DNA of 64,000 bases, from positions 1 to 64,000 of the forward strand of contig NZ_SLWV01000019.1 of the NCBI RefSeq assembly GCF_004345705.1, in the 5' to 3' direction. The stretch comes from Marinisporobacter balticus (lineage in GTDB: Bacteria; Bacillota; Clostridia; Peptostreptococcales; Thermotaleaceae). Positions within the stretch are counted from its first letter, which is position 1, and every line of letters starts with the position of its first letter. Shown here in pieces: positions 47,497 to 56,907 of this stretch. The translations under genes and the position numbers were made by a program. The notes beneath the pieces were generated by a model. That model was not told where the DNA came from. It saw only the letters and a list, made by a program, of their open reading frames with translations, and did not search any database.

Positions 47497-49377
47497 TTGG
47501 AAACCAAACAGTTTAAAGCAGAATCTAAGAGATTGATGGATATGATGATTAATTCAATCTATACCCACAAGGAGATTTTTTTAAGAGAACTCATTTCAAA
47601 TGCGAGTGATGCAATGGATAAGATTTATTATAAGGCATTAACAGATGATGCATTACGTTTCGACAAAGATGATTACTATATTAAAATATCTGCTGATCAA
47701 GAAAATAGAATATTGAAGATTTCTGATACAGGGATGGGTATGACGAAAGAGGAACTTGATGATAACCTTGGTGTTATAGCAAAGAGTGGATCTTTAGCAT
47801 TCAAAAAAGAAAATGAGATAAAAGATGGATATGATATTATTGGTCAGTTTGGTGTAGGTTTCTATTCTGCATTTATGGTAGCGGATACGGTTAGCGTGAT
47901 CAGTAAAGCTTTTGGGAGTGATGAAGCGTACAAGTGGGAATCTAATGGTGTAGAGGGGTATACCATTGAACCATGTGAAAAAGAAGGTACTGGTACAGAG
48001 ATTATACTTAAAATAAAAGAAAATACAGAAGATGAAAAATTTGATGATTATCTTGAAGAATACAGATTAAAATCTATTATAAAGAAATATTCTGATTTCA
48101 TTAGATACCCTATCAAAATGGATATATATGAAAAAAAATTAAAAGAAGGCAGTGAAGAAGAATACGAAGAATACATAGAGGAACAGATTGTAAATAGCAT
48201 GGTACCTATATGGAAAAAAAATAAAAACGAACTGAAGAAGGAAGAGTATGAGGCGTTTTATGGGGAAAAGCACTATGGTTTTGACAAACCAATCAAACAT
48301 ATTCATATCAAAGTGGATGGTGCTGTGAGCTATAATGCAATTTTATTTATTCCAGAAAAAATGCCATATGATTTTTATACAAAAGAATATGAAAAGGGAT
48401 TAGAACTATATGCCAATGGTGTTTTGATTATGAATAAGTGTTCCGAACTATTGCCTGATTATTTTGGTTTTGTAAAAGGAATTGTAGATTCAGAAGATCT
48501 ATCACTAAATATATCGAGAGAAATGTTACAGCATGATAGACAGTTAAAGCTTATTGCCAAAAACATCAAAAATAAAATTAAAAGTGAACTGAGTAACCTA
48601 TTAAAAAATGAAAGAGATCAGTATGAAACATTCTACGAATCTTTTGGAAGACAACTGAAGTATGGTATCTATAGTGATTTTGGAAGCAATAAAGATATGT
48701 TACAAGACTTATTAATGTTTTATTCGTCAAAAGAGAAAAAGTTGGTTACGCTAGATGAATATGTATCTAGAATGCCAGAAGATCAAAAATATATTTATTA
48801 TGCAGCAGGTCAATCCAATGAAAGAATTGAAAAACTACCACAAACAGAACTTGTAGCAGATAAAGGATATGAAATTTTATATTTTACAGATGAGGTAGAT
48901 GAGTTTGCGATAAGAATGATCATGACCTATAAAGAAAAGGAATTTAAATCTGTATCAAGTGGTGATTTAGGCATAGAAGTAGAAGAAAATGAAAGTGATG
49001 CTAGCTTAAATAATGAAACCAATAAAGAATTGTTTGAAGCGATGAAAAATATTTTAGCAGATAAGATTAAAGATGTTAGAGCATCAAAAAGATTAAAAAA
49101 TCATCCTGTATGTCTATCAAATGATGGTGAACTTACTATCGAAATGGAAAAAATATTAAATGCGATGCCGAACAATCAAAATATGAAAGCAGATAAAGTT
49201 TTAGAAATAAACATGCATCATGATGTGTTTCAATCATTAAAAGAAGCTTTTGAAAAAGATAAAGACAAATTGAATCTATATACAAATTTATTATATAATC
49301 AAGCACTACTGATTGAAGGATTACCGATTACAGATCCTGCAGCATTTACAAATGATATGTGCAAAATAATGAAATAG
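47497..49377 (+). CDS. htpG: Hsp90-family chaperone HtpG
   Basis: About 626 residues. The TTG start at 47497 is chosen because GAGGAGAG lies 6 bases before it; a frame from 47479 runs through that site. The GHKL ATPase motifs are clear: LISNASDAMDK, DTGMGMTKEEL, GQFGVGFYSAFMVA. The middle domain has SLNISREMLQ with the catalytic Arg. It folds client proteins using ATP, in the cytosol. It is a single-gene unit under CIRCE control. Confidence 0.97.
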   Translation: METKQFKAESKRLMDMMINSIYTHKEIFLRELISNASDAMDKIYYKALTDDALRFDKDDYYIKISADQENRILKISDTGMGMTKEELDDNLGVIAKSGSLAFKKENEIKDGYDIIGQFGVGFYSAFMVADTVSVISKAFGSDEAYKWESNGVEGYTIEPCEKEGTGTEIILKIKENTEDEKFDDYLEEYRLKSIIKKYSDFIRYPIKMDIYEKKLKEGSEEEYEEYIEEQIVNSMVPIWKKNKNELKKEEYEAFYGEKHYGFDKPIKHIHIKVDGAVSYNAILFIPEKMPYDFYTKEYEKGLELYANGVLIMNKCSELLPDYFGFVKGIVDSEDLSLNISREMLQHDRQLKLIAKNIKNKIKSELSNLLKNERDQYETFYESFGRQLKYGIYSDFGSNKDMLQDLLMFYSSKEKKLVTLDEYVSRMPEDQKYIYYAAGQSNERIEKLPQTELVADKGYEILYFTDEVDEFAIRMIMTYKEKEFKSVSSGDLGIEVEENESDASLNNETNKELFEAMKNILADKIKDVRASKRLKNHPVCLSNDGELTIEMEKILNAMPNNQNMKADKVLEINMHHDVFQSLKEAFEKDKDKLNLYTNLLYNQALLIEGLPITDPAAFTNDMCKIMK

Positions 49378-49383
49378 AGAAAT

Positions 49384-49417
49384 ACCACTTTTAAGCTGTA
49401 ATTGGCTTGAAAGTGGT
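49384..49417 (+). terminator. hairpin after htpG
   Basis: ACCACTTTTAAGC (49384-49396) pairs with GCTTGAAAGTGGT (49405-49417), one mismatch. No long T-run follows. Confidence 0.55.
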
Positions 49418-49534
49418 GTGATTAGCGCTTATACAGCACGGTTTTGTAGGGATTTCATATTGTAAGGACAAGGATGATTTTTATATTAACTATCGAATGA
49501 TTATCAGAAATGACTAAAAAAATAAACGAACAAT

Positions 49535-49563
49535 AAAAGACTAGGACTATTTCTAGTCTTTTT
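49535..49563. terminator. terminator of the aminotransferase gene (bidirectional)
   Basis: AAAAGACTAG (49535-49544) pairs with CTAGTCTTTT (49553-49562), with T-runs in both directions. Confidence 0.75.
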
Positions 49564-49575
49564 ATATAAAGATTT

Positions 49576-50808
49576 TTAGAATATCAATTGAAGCTTTAAT
49601 AACCTTTCTTTCAATTCATGGATGATTCTTTTTTCTTCTTCGTAATCTTTTGCTTCAAAGGTAACTGAAAGTCTTACATAAGGCTCTGGTGTATTCCATG
49701 GAACCGTACAAGTAAAGGCTTCATTTAGTAGATACAGTGAAAAATCTTTAGCATCTTTAAATACTTTCCCTGATTTGGCTCCCTTTGGAATGGGTAAATA
49801 ACAATAAAAAGTAGCTTTGGGTTTTTCTACATCAAAACCAACTTCTTTTAAAGCTTCAATTAATAAATCGAATCTTCTTGAATAGCGTATACAGTTTTCA
49901 GTTGTAATCTCAGGATGATTGAGTGCATAAATACCAGATTTTTGGATAGCCCGAAATTGACCTGAATCTGAATTGGCTTTTACAGTCCCGTATATACTGA
50001 TTGCTTCAGGATTTCCCGCAATAAAAGCAATCCGCCATCCGGTCATATTAAAAGCTTTCGATAAAGAATGAATTTCAACACCCACTTCTTTTGCCCCATC
50101 AATAGATAAGAAACTTAAGGGTGCTACCCCATCAAAAGTAGTTGTTGCATAGGTAGAATCAGCGACAACAATAATTTTGTGTTTATGGGCAAAATCAACG
50201 ACCTTTTTATAAAAATCCTTTGTAGCAATCTGACTGGTAGGGTTATTGGGATAATTGATATATAAAAGCTTGGATCGATACAATATGATATTTGGGATAT
50301 TAGAAAAATCAGGATAGAAATCATTTTCCTTAATTAAAGGCAAGCCATAGACTACTCCGCCTAAATACTTTGTATGGGTAGCGATGATTGGATAACTTGG
50401 AAGTGTTGTAAGGGTAATATCACCTGGATTGATAAAACATAAAGGTAGTGTGGCTAAAATGGATTTTGCACCAACACCGTGCAGAATTTCTTTGTAAGGG
50501 TCAATATGATCTACACCATAAACATCCATTAGATACTTGGCAGCAGCTTCTTGAAATTCAGGAATCCCATTGTCCGCGTAGCACCTGTTTTCAGGTTTTG
50601 CTGCTTCAGCTGAAAGAACTTCTACAATGCTTGAATGGGCAGGTAGATCTGGCTCCCCTATACCCATGTCGATCAATTCTGCATCCGGGTGTTTTTTTAA
50701 TACATCTTCCTTAGCTTTTTTTATTTTTATAAATTTGTAATCTTCCTTAGCGATATCAAAACTATGATCCCTAAATCGATCAGCAATCATATCATGAATG
50801 AAATGCAA
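49576..50808 (-). CDS. dapL: LL-diaminopimelate aminotransferase-type enzyme
   Basis: 410 residues, class I/II PLP aminotransferase. The start TTG 50808 lies 8 bases after AAAGGAGG. ADNGIPEFQEAAAKYL, LYINYPNNPTSQIA and the PLP-lysine motif IHSLSKAFNMTGWRIAF match DapL, which converts tetrahydrodipicolinate to LL-diaminopimelate for lysine and cell wall. The usual DAAY near the cofactor is DSTYATTTF here, so a related aminotransferase specificity is possible. Confidence 0.8.
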   Translation of the reverse strand: MHFIHDMIADRFRDHSFDIAKEDYKFIKIKKAKEDVLKKHPDAELIDMGIGEPDLPAHSSIVEVLSAEAAKPENRCYADNGIPEFQEAAAKYLMDVYGVDHIDPYKEILHGVGAKSILATLPLCFINPGDITLTTLPSYPIIATHTKYLGGVVYGLPLIKENDFYPDFSNIPNIILYRSKLLYINYPNNPTSQIATKDFYKKVVDFAHKHKIIVVADSTYATTTFDGVAPLSFLSIDGAKEVGVEIHSLSKAFNMTGWRIAFIAGNPEAISIYGTVKANSDSGQFRAIQKSGIYALNHPEITTENCIRYSRRFDLLIEALKEVGFDVEKPKATFYCYLPIPKGAKSGKVFKDAKDFSLYLLNEAFTCTVPWNTPEPYVRLSVTFEAKDYEEEKRIIHELKERLLKLQLIF

Positions 50809-50983
50809 TGTGAGCGCCTCCTTTTATAAAGATTTTTCAGATAACGATTATCCATATAGCACATTTTATTCTAAATAAAAAAAAGTGTTCATGATGCTGC
50901 ATTCTTAGATAATAAACATCAAAAGGATTTATGTAACAATTATTTTACTAAAAGCATATAGTAATTATGAAACATAAATTTTA

Positions 50984-51233
50984 TTGAGGAGGGACAGGTA
51001 TGCGATTAGGAAGGACGTATTGCCTATTGGTACATGGGTTGCAGGGACAATGCTTGCGTATGGCAATCCTGTTAATGGGTTTGGAAAAGGTGTAGAATTT
51101 TTATGGAATGCGTTAGGAGATCCTTGGTCAGCAAGAATCGTACTGACGAGTTTAACATTAGGTGGGTTGGTAGGCATTATGCGCGTTGGTGGAGGAATAG
51201 AAGCGATGATTCTATGGATTACAAAAAGAATCA
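50984..51233 (+). pseudogene. NhaC-type Na+/H+ antiporter fragment
   Basis: The frame GTWVAGTMLAYGNPVNGFGK and LTSLTLGGLVGIMRVGGGIE is an internal piece of NhaC-like antiporters, cut at both ends. Bases 51290-51520 are A+T-rich with no gene. Confidence 0.6.
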
Positions 51234-51522
51234 AATCGGCATGCAGTTTGATGATTTGGAAATCATCCTCTAAAATATGCTAAAAGCATTCTAATATTTG
51301 AATACTCATACAAAGATCTACGAATGTACAAAAGAAGTGTAAAATAAATGACTCTATGTTGCTTGTAATTTTAAGACTTGGTAATATAAAGTGATTTTTT
51401 TTGTGCCTTCCATATGAGAAATATTTAAACTATGAAATTATCTGAATAAGAAGGAAATTCTGAATGTTTGAAGAATATATAAGTTAATTTGAAATATAAG
51501 AGGAAGATAAGGGGGATAAAAA

Positions 51523-51768
51523 ATGGAAAAGTTCTATTATTGTAAAGACTGTAGAAGAATAGAAAAGGATGATACAAAATGTGGTTTTTGCAGTAGTGAA
51601 AAGATGAAACTTTTAAAGGTGGGAGATCCAGTAAATATTATGGGTACAAAGCAAAAGGGAAAGATATTTAATATAAAAGAAGATGAAGCGAATTTGCTCA
51701 TCATCAATGGCGCAAAAGAAAAATTGATAAAAAGATATAAGTACGAAGAAATTCAAAAGATTTTATAA
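51523..51768 (+). CDS. 81-residue zinc-ribbon-like protein
   Basis: Begins MEKFYYCKDCRRIEKD and has CGFCSSEKM, a CxxC...CxxC zinc ribbon, followed by an SH3-like beta segment (LKVGDPVNIMGTKQKGKIF). Function unknown. AGGGGG precedes the ATG, and its own terminator follows. Confidence 0.75.
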   Translation: MEKFYYCKDCRRIEKDDTKCGFCSSEKMKLLKVGDPVNIMGTKQKGKIFNIKEDEANLLIINGAKEKLIKRYKYEEIQKIL

Positions 51769-51800
51769 TTACATAGATAGGAAAGATTATTATTCTAAAA

Positions 51801-51836
51801 GAGGATGTAGAGAAATACATCTTCTTTATTTTTTCT
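51801..51836 (+). terminator. terminator after the zinc-ribbon gene
   Basis: GAGGATGTA (51801-51809) pairs with TACATCTTC (51816-51824), G-T pairs allowed, then TTTATTTTTT. Confidence 0.75.
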
Positions 51837-52050
51837 TGAATTATTTTTACGACTATCTTATTACTGGAAATAGGTGTAAAAAAAAGTATGACTATAAGCC
51901 GCGATGTGATTTCCAGAAATAAAATTTTAAATGCTAGTATTTTAAAGTCTAGCTATTTAAATGGGTATAAAGAGGTTGCTTTTATAGGGATTGTTTTTTG
52001 CATTTTTCTATATTTTATAAACATGAGGCGGTTTTCATAGCATAAACTGT

Positions 52051-52299
52051 TTGCAAAAAAATGATTGTATCAATAGACTAAAAAAACAATTAATGCAAAC
52101 CTTCATCATAAGTATCTTGTGTATGGGTATGCTTGTATTTTATCATGAAGTACTATTAGCAGCGTATCCATCTATGATGATAGGTGCTTTGCTTGTCGTG
52201 ATGATCCAATATGAAATACTAAATGGTTATGATGAGAATATCAAAAATGTTTCAATGAGATTATTAGAACAGCTAGAAAATATTACTCCCAATCAGTGA
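52051..52299 (+). CDS. small membrane protein of unknown function
   Basis: 82 codons from a TTG; ATG 52093 (MQTFIISILC) is an alternative. Two adjacent membrane helices (TFIISILCMGMLVFYHEVL; YPSMMIGALLVVMIQYEIL) and a charged tail are seen. There is no strong ribosome site. No family is recognised. Confidence 0.5.
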   Translation: MQKNDCINRLKKQLMQTFIISILCMGMLVFYHEVLLAAYPSMMIGALLVVMIQYEILNGYDENIKNVSMRLLEQLENITPNQ

Positions 52300-52315
52300 G
52301 AAAAAAATTGGGAGT
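52285..52315 (+). terminator. hairpin at the end of the membrane protein gene
   Basis: ACTCCCAAT (52285-52293) pairs perfectly with ATTGGGAGT (52307-52315), spanning the stop codon. Confidence 0.6.
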
Positions 52316-52399
52316 GACCATAATATCCTCTTATTTTATTGAGATTTTTCTAGTATAAATTAATTTCCATAGAAATAACAGATAGAGTATGTACATTTA

Positions 52400-53362
52400 C
52401 TAAATGTTAGAGGGTACCTTATAAAAAGACTTTATCACTGGATTATAGTGAAGTGTTTTTTTCTCTACAATCCCTTGAAATTTCAAGTTTATATGGTATT
52501 CTATTAATGGTATAAAATATATTACAGCATTATCAAGGGCTATATCTATATCTACAGTGTATTTGGATTCCATTTCTTTTTTTTGTCTTAGTCTTTCTAA
52601 TTTAAGTGCTTCAGCTTTTGAAATAAGCTCAGATTTTCTTTTGTCAGTGACACCTTTTCGTTCAAGTTTTTTTGAATTTTCTATTTCAAGTTCATTATAA
52701 TACTCATCTATTCTTTGAAGTTCTTTACTAAATTCAATTTTGTCTACCATAACATTAGAATATTCTTCTGCTTCTATTTTTACATATGAATAAGCATTTT
52801 CAAAAGCTTCAAAAACACTGTGCTGTTCGGGAATGGGATAGTTCGTAGTTAGATTTTTTTCGTGGAATATTAAATTTTTATTCTCTTGTATTTTTGTATC
52901 TATCGCTCCATTTTGCAGATTGATCCAAATATCCTTGAGTTCTTCTGTTCTTTCATGTGCAGTATATCCTATCTTATAATTAAAACATACCCATCTTCCC
53001 ATTATTTCTTTTTGTTGTAGAATTTCTAATTGAGATTTATCCATATCTAAGAATTTTTTTATTTTATCTTCGGCTTTTAATAAAGAAAGTCTATCTATTA
53101 CTGCATAGCGAATAGTGCTTATAGATTTTTCATGGGCTATGGTTGTTAATTGTTCAAGCGTATAACTTCCAAAGGTAATAAATTCAGCTTTCGGGTTTTC
53201 TTGCGCTACTTCAAAGTCAAAAGCTAAAAGCATTTCAGTTTTACCATTAAAATAATGACTGTATTCATCTGGGAGCATTACATAACAAAGCGCATATTCT
53301 AACAGGTCAACCACGCCATGCATAGCTTCAATTGTATCTATTACAAAATGTTGAAGTTTCAT
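52400..53362 (-). CDS. YqhG-like partner of the SNF2 helicase
   Basis: 320 residues with no known catalytic motif. A segment resembling YqhG proteins lies at VCFNYKIGYTAHERTEELKD. The middle part is a charged coiled coil (about 205-270), and the end has AVIYFIPLIEYHINL. It is 12 bases downstream of a SNF2 helicase gene, as yqhG is linked with yqhH in Bacillus subtilis, so the two products probably work together. Function unknown. Confidence 0.6.
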   Translation of the reverse strand: MKLQHFVIDTIEAMHGVVDLLEYALCYVMLPDEYSHYFNGKTEMLLAFDFEVAQENPKAEFITFGSYTLEQLTTIAHEKSISTIRYAVIDRLSLLKAEDKIKKFLDMDKSQLEILQQKEIMGRWVCFNYKIGYTAHERTEELKDIWINLQNGAIDTKIQENKNLIFHEKNLTTNYPIPEQHSVFEAFENAYSYVKIEAEEYSNVMVDKIEFSKELQRIDEYYNELEIENSKKLERKGVTDKRKSELISKAEALKLERLRQKKEMESKYTVDIDIALDNAVIYFIPLIEYHINLKFQGIVEKKTLHYNPVIKSFYKVPSNI

Positions 53363-53374
53363 TATTATTCACCC

Positions 53375-55438
53375 CTATAGATCATCTGATTTAAATGAAT
53401 TACCAAATAGTTTATCATCTAAGTCCTTCATTTTTACATATTTTCGTTTATTATCTAAAAGCTGTTCACCAAGCTTTTCTATTTCTTCATTCATGATAGT
53501 CATATCTTTTGAATTAACCCATGTACTCATAATAATTTCTGAAAATTCAGCATTCTCTTCGATATCCCCTAAAATCATATCTACTTCTCCAACTACTAAT
53601 TCAAACATATTAATTTTTTTATCTAATAACTCAAGAATATAGTGTTCAACAGTATTTTGAGCAGCAAGATTGTATACAAAAACATCTCTCGTTTGACCTA
53701 CACGATGAATTCTTCCTATTCTTTGCTCAATAGCCATAGGGTTCCAAGGTAAGTCATAATTAATCATAGCATTACAAAATTGGAGGTTACGGCCCTCTCC
53801 ACCAGCTTCAGTACATACAAAAATTTGTGCCTTTTCTTTAAAGTATGTTACTTGCGTTTCCTTTTCTTTTCTCTTAAGACTACCATGAAATTCAGCTACA
53901 AGGAAACCAGTTTTTTTAAGATAATCTACTAGAAATTTTTGAGTAGCTTTGTATTTAGTAAATATAAGAACCTTGTCATTAACTTCGTTTATGATTTTAA
54001 GAACTTGATTGATCTTAGAATTAGAGTAGCTTTCATCAAGTAATAGATCATGAGCATTGTTTGAGAAATCTTTAAGAATTTGTTTATCATCTATACTAAG
54101 TTTTTCATGCTCAGCGTATTTGTTTAAAGTAGAAACAGCGCAGTGTATACTGCTTCCCATTTGCTCTTGTAATTTTTTTAGCATAAATTTAGTAAGCGTA
54201 CCTGTTGTATCACTAAAATACTTTTCACGTATAAATGCACTTATATTATCATAAAGTTCTTGTTCTTTAAGTGGTAGATTTAAGCTGTATGTAATGGCAC
54301 TTCTTTTGGTGAATTTTATATCAACGTCACTTCTTTTATTTCTAATCATAACGCCAGAGAGTAAGTTGCGAAGTTTATCAACATTTTTTGCTTCTATACC
54401 TTCTTTATCGTCCATAAAATTTTTTTTAAAATACGAATAAGTTTTAAGCTGACCAGGCTTTAAAAGAGTAATAAGGTTATATAGTTCTTCCAATTTGTTT
54501 TGCACTGGAGTAGCTGTTAGCAGGAAAATATATTTTTTCTGAAGGGTATTTACAAATTTCCAGGCAACTGTATTACGATTTTTAAGGTGATGTGCTTCAT
54601 CTACAACTACAAGGTCATAGTGAATTTTGGATATTAAAGCACTATTACTTTGTCTCTTTGCAGTAGATATGGAGGCAATGACTTTATCATAATGATGCCA
54701 AGCTTCATCACCCATAGATTTGAATTTTGGATCATCAGCTCGAATAAAATCTAGGTTAAACTTTCTTTTCATTTCTGTATACCATTGTTCGACAAGCGAT
54801 GGAGGTACGAGGATTAGAATTTTTCTAGTTAGACCGCGTGTGACATACTCCATCATAGTCATACCTGCTTCAACCGTTTTTCCTAAACCAACTTCATCAC
54901 AAAAAAGAACTCTACCTTTAAATCTATTAATAGCTGCTTTAACCGTTTTTAATTGATAATCAAAGAGTTGGAGTTCTCTTAGATAGGGCAAACACATTAA
55001 CTTGTCATCTTTAGTATTTAAACTGAATGATTGTGCTATATGATAAATATCAAACCATTTTTCATCGCCAGTTTTCATATTGTTTAGCGCATTTATTACT
55101 TCTTCTAGTCGTTCTTGGTTTTCAATATTTGTTTGGAATTGCTTAAAAAAAGTTGTGGATGATTTTTCGATATCATATACTTTGAACTTCTTTTCTTCTA
55201 GAGGTTCAATAAAGATATGTTCAGTAGAATATTTTTTAAAGAAACTTTTAATCCCTCTACCGTGAAGTAGTTTTTCAGATTTATTGATTTTAAAATTTTT
55301 TTCCTCATCTTTTTCGTTTGTAAATATTATTTGTTCATTATCTTCTATATTGTTGAAAATAGATAAAGATTTATCATCAAGTTCAATAGCGCTTAAATCT
55401 AATAAGTCTTTATTTAATTTAAATAAAAATTTATACAT
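53375..55438 (-). CDS. SNF2-family helicase (YqhH-like)
   Basis: 687 residues. The SF2 ATPase core has DEVGLGKTVEAG (Walker A about residues 184-188), LILVPPSLVEQW, VVDEAHHLKN and LLTATPVQN. The second lobe has FTKYKATQKFLVDYL, FVCTEAGGEGRNLQ and EQRIGRIHRVGQ. The N-terminal 150 residues are specific. RapA/SNF2 proteins of this kind move on double-stranded DNA and displace bound protein. A defence function is possible but the YqhH-like pairing suggests a housekeeping role. Confidence 0.85.
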   Translation of the reverse strand: MYKFLFKLNKDLLDLSAIELDDKSLSIFNNIEDNEQIIFTNEKDEEKNFKINKSEKLLHGRGIKSFFKKYSTEHIFIEPLEEKKFKVYDIEKSSTTFFKQFQTNIENQERLEEVINALNNMKTGDEKWFDIYHIAQSFSLNTKDDKLMCLPYLRELQLFDYQLKTVKAAINRFKGRVLFCDEVGLGKTVEAGMTMMEYVTRGLTRKILILVPPSLVEQWYTEMKRKFNLDFIRADDPKFKSMGDEAWHHYDKVIASISTAKRQSNSALISKIHYDLVVVDEAHHLKNRNTVAWKFVNTLQKKYIFLLTATPVQNKLEELYNLITLLKPGQLKTYSYFKKNFMDDKEGIEAKNVDKLRNLLSGVMIRNKRSDVDIKFTKRSAITYSLNLPLKEQELYDNISAFIREKYFSDTTGTLTKFMLKKLQEQMGSSIHCAVSTLNKYAEHEKLSIDDKQILKDFSNNAHDLLLDESYSNSKINQVLKIINEVNDKVLIFTKYKATQKFLVDYLKKTGFLVAEFHGSLKRKEKETQVTYFKEKAQIFVCTEAGGEGRNLQFCNAMINYDLPWNPMAIEQRIGRIHRVGQTRDVFVYNLAAQNTVEHYILELLDKKINMFELVVGEVDMILGDIEENAEFSEIIMSTWVNSKDMTIMNEEIEKLGEQLLDNKRKYVKMKDLDDKLFGNSFKSDDL

Positions 55439-55622
55439 ATACTTATGCTCACTTTCTAATTTTTTTGTATAATTAAGGCTAAATTATCCATATTGCTATT
55501 GTAGCCTATATTTCGATGTGTAAACAAGTTATTTTATAAATTATAGGATATACCTTTCATTAAGTTTTTACTAAGAAGGCTACAGTTTAATTGACAGTTA
55601 CATCAAAACAATATAGAATAAA

Positions 55623-55667
55623 TATTCGAAGAAAGAGAATGCAAAAAGCATTCTCTTTCTTCGAATA
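55623..55667 (-). terminator. long perfect hairpin, importer operon terminator
   Basis: 20-base arms (TATTCGAAGAAAGAGAATGC and its complement) with an AAAAA loop, just after the permease 3' end. Confidence 0.85.
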
Positions 55668-55679
55668 TAAAAATTTATT

Positions 55680-56048
55680 TTATGATCTGCCTTTCATTAA
55701 TCTTTTCTCTAAAATAGCTACGCATTGATACATAAGTGATGCAAGTATTGCCAATATGATCACACTTGTCATAACCAAATCAAGCTTAAATACTTGCCCA
55801 CCATAAACGATCAAATAACCGATTCCTGCTTGAGATACCAAAAATTCTCCAACGATAACCCCCACCCAAGAAAGTCCTACATTAATTTTAAGCGCATTAA
55901 TGATTGTAGGAATACTTGATGGAATGATCACATTTTGTAATACCTGCATCTTTGTTGCACCAAAGGTTTGAAGCATTTTTATTTTATCTTCATCAACTTC
56001 CCGAAATCCTCCGTATACACCTAAGATAGTAACAACGATAGATACGGT
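55680..56048 (-). pseudogene. ABC importer permease, C-terminal half (separated by the 56-62 kb element)
   Basis: Leftward from the core ACCGTATC at 56048, the frame reads VSIVVTILGVYGGFREVDED and GATKMQVLQNVIIPSSIPTI, which contains the EAA-type loop that contacts the ATPase, then the last helices and a normal stop (122 codons). The N-terminal half lies 5.8 kb away (61852-62333). Joining the halves at the shared core keeps the frame, giving 280 codons, a normal size for SsuC/TauC/ThiX-type permeases. It is split, not decayed. Confidence 0.85.
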
Positions 56049-56292
56049 TATGGTTGTAGTGTTACGATGATGAAATGGAGTTAGAAGGTGTATATCGCGA
56101 TAATTTTAATCAATATGGATAAAAGGTATTTTAAAAATATTACAAATACAGTATACTGATATTAATCTATAATTACAAAATTTGTAAAAATGTGGTGAAC
56201 TAGGTATTTAAAACTTCGAATGCTCTTATATCAATGAAAATAAAAAAACTCTAAATATATAAGTGATAACAAGAATAGAGGGGATGAAAAGA

Positions 56293-56754
56293 ATGGCAAA
56301 ACGAAAAGATATAGAAATCAAAACAAAGTACTCAACATTACAAGAGCTGGTTAGTAACTGTAGGGATATTAAAAAGAAAACAATATATTCGACAAAAGGG
56401 TTGGGAAAAGCCCAAATAAGTGGGGAAGTATATGCTGATGGAAGATTTGAATTGAGTAGTACAAAAGATGGCGGTAGCTCATTTGAGTTTATTGGTAAAG
56501 CAGAAGAAAGAGAAGATGGTGTATATATGGTTGGAGAGATAAAGCCAAAGGGTTCTAGTGTTGGAATGGCCTATATGGTGGGTATAGTGGGAGTGATTTT
56601 AGGGCTTTTTTTGATGTTGATACTGATGTATAAAGGTGGTAAAAGTCAAGCATTAGTAATGGGACTTGCGTTTTTTCTTGCACCTGTATTAAACATATTA
56701 CACCTTAAACGTAGTGATGCATTATACGAAGACATAATAAGAAAGGTAAGTTAA
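56293..56754 (+). CDS. element-borne small membrane protein
   Basis: About 153 residues from ATG 56293; frames upstream start too near or before the GAGGGG site. The soluble N-terminal 95 residues (a beta-rich SGEVYADGRFELSSTKDGGS segment) precede two helices (YMVGIVGVILGLFLMLILMY; ALVMGLAFFLAPVLNILHL) and a short tail. No known family. It is the first gene inside the left end. Confidence 0.65.
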   Translation: MAKRKDIEIKTKYSTLQELVSNCRDIKKKTIYSTKGLGKAQISGEVYADGRFELSSTKDGGSSFEFIGKAEEREDGVYMVGEIKPKGSSVGMAYMVGIVGVILGLFLMLILMYKGGKSQALVMGLAFFLAPVLNILHLKRSDALYEDIIRKVS

Positions 56755-56856
56755 CTCGTTGTGTTAGTTAAAAATTACAAATAAAAAAGCTCTAGTTATT
56801 ATGTTAATCTATCATTGAAAACGACTAAATAATCAAGATAGGAGGGAAAATATATT

Positions 56857-56907
56857 GAGATTTTGTGTGGATAATATCTATAAGTTCTTATAATTCCACA
56901 CAATCTC
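56857..56907. terminator. hairpin at the integrase 3' end
   Basis: GAGATTTTGTGTGGA (56857-56871) and TCCACACAATCTC (56895-56907) form an imperfect stem over the integrase stop. Confidence 0.55.

Noticed and set aside
53375..55438. SNF2 helicase as DISARM DrmD
   Set aside because: No DrmA, DrmB or DrmC-like genes nearby, and the neighbour is YqhG-like.
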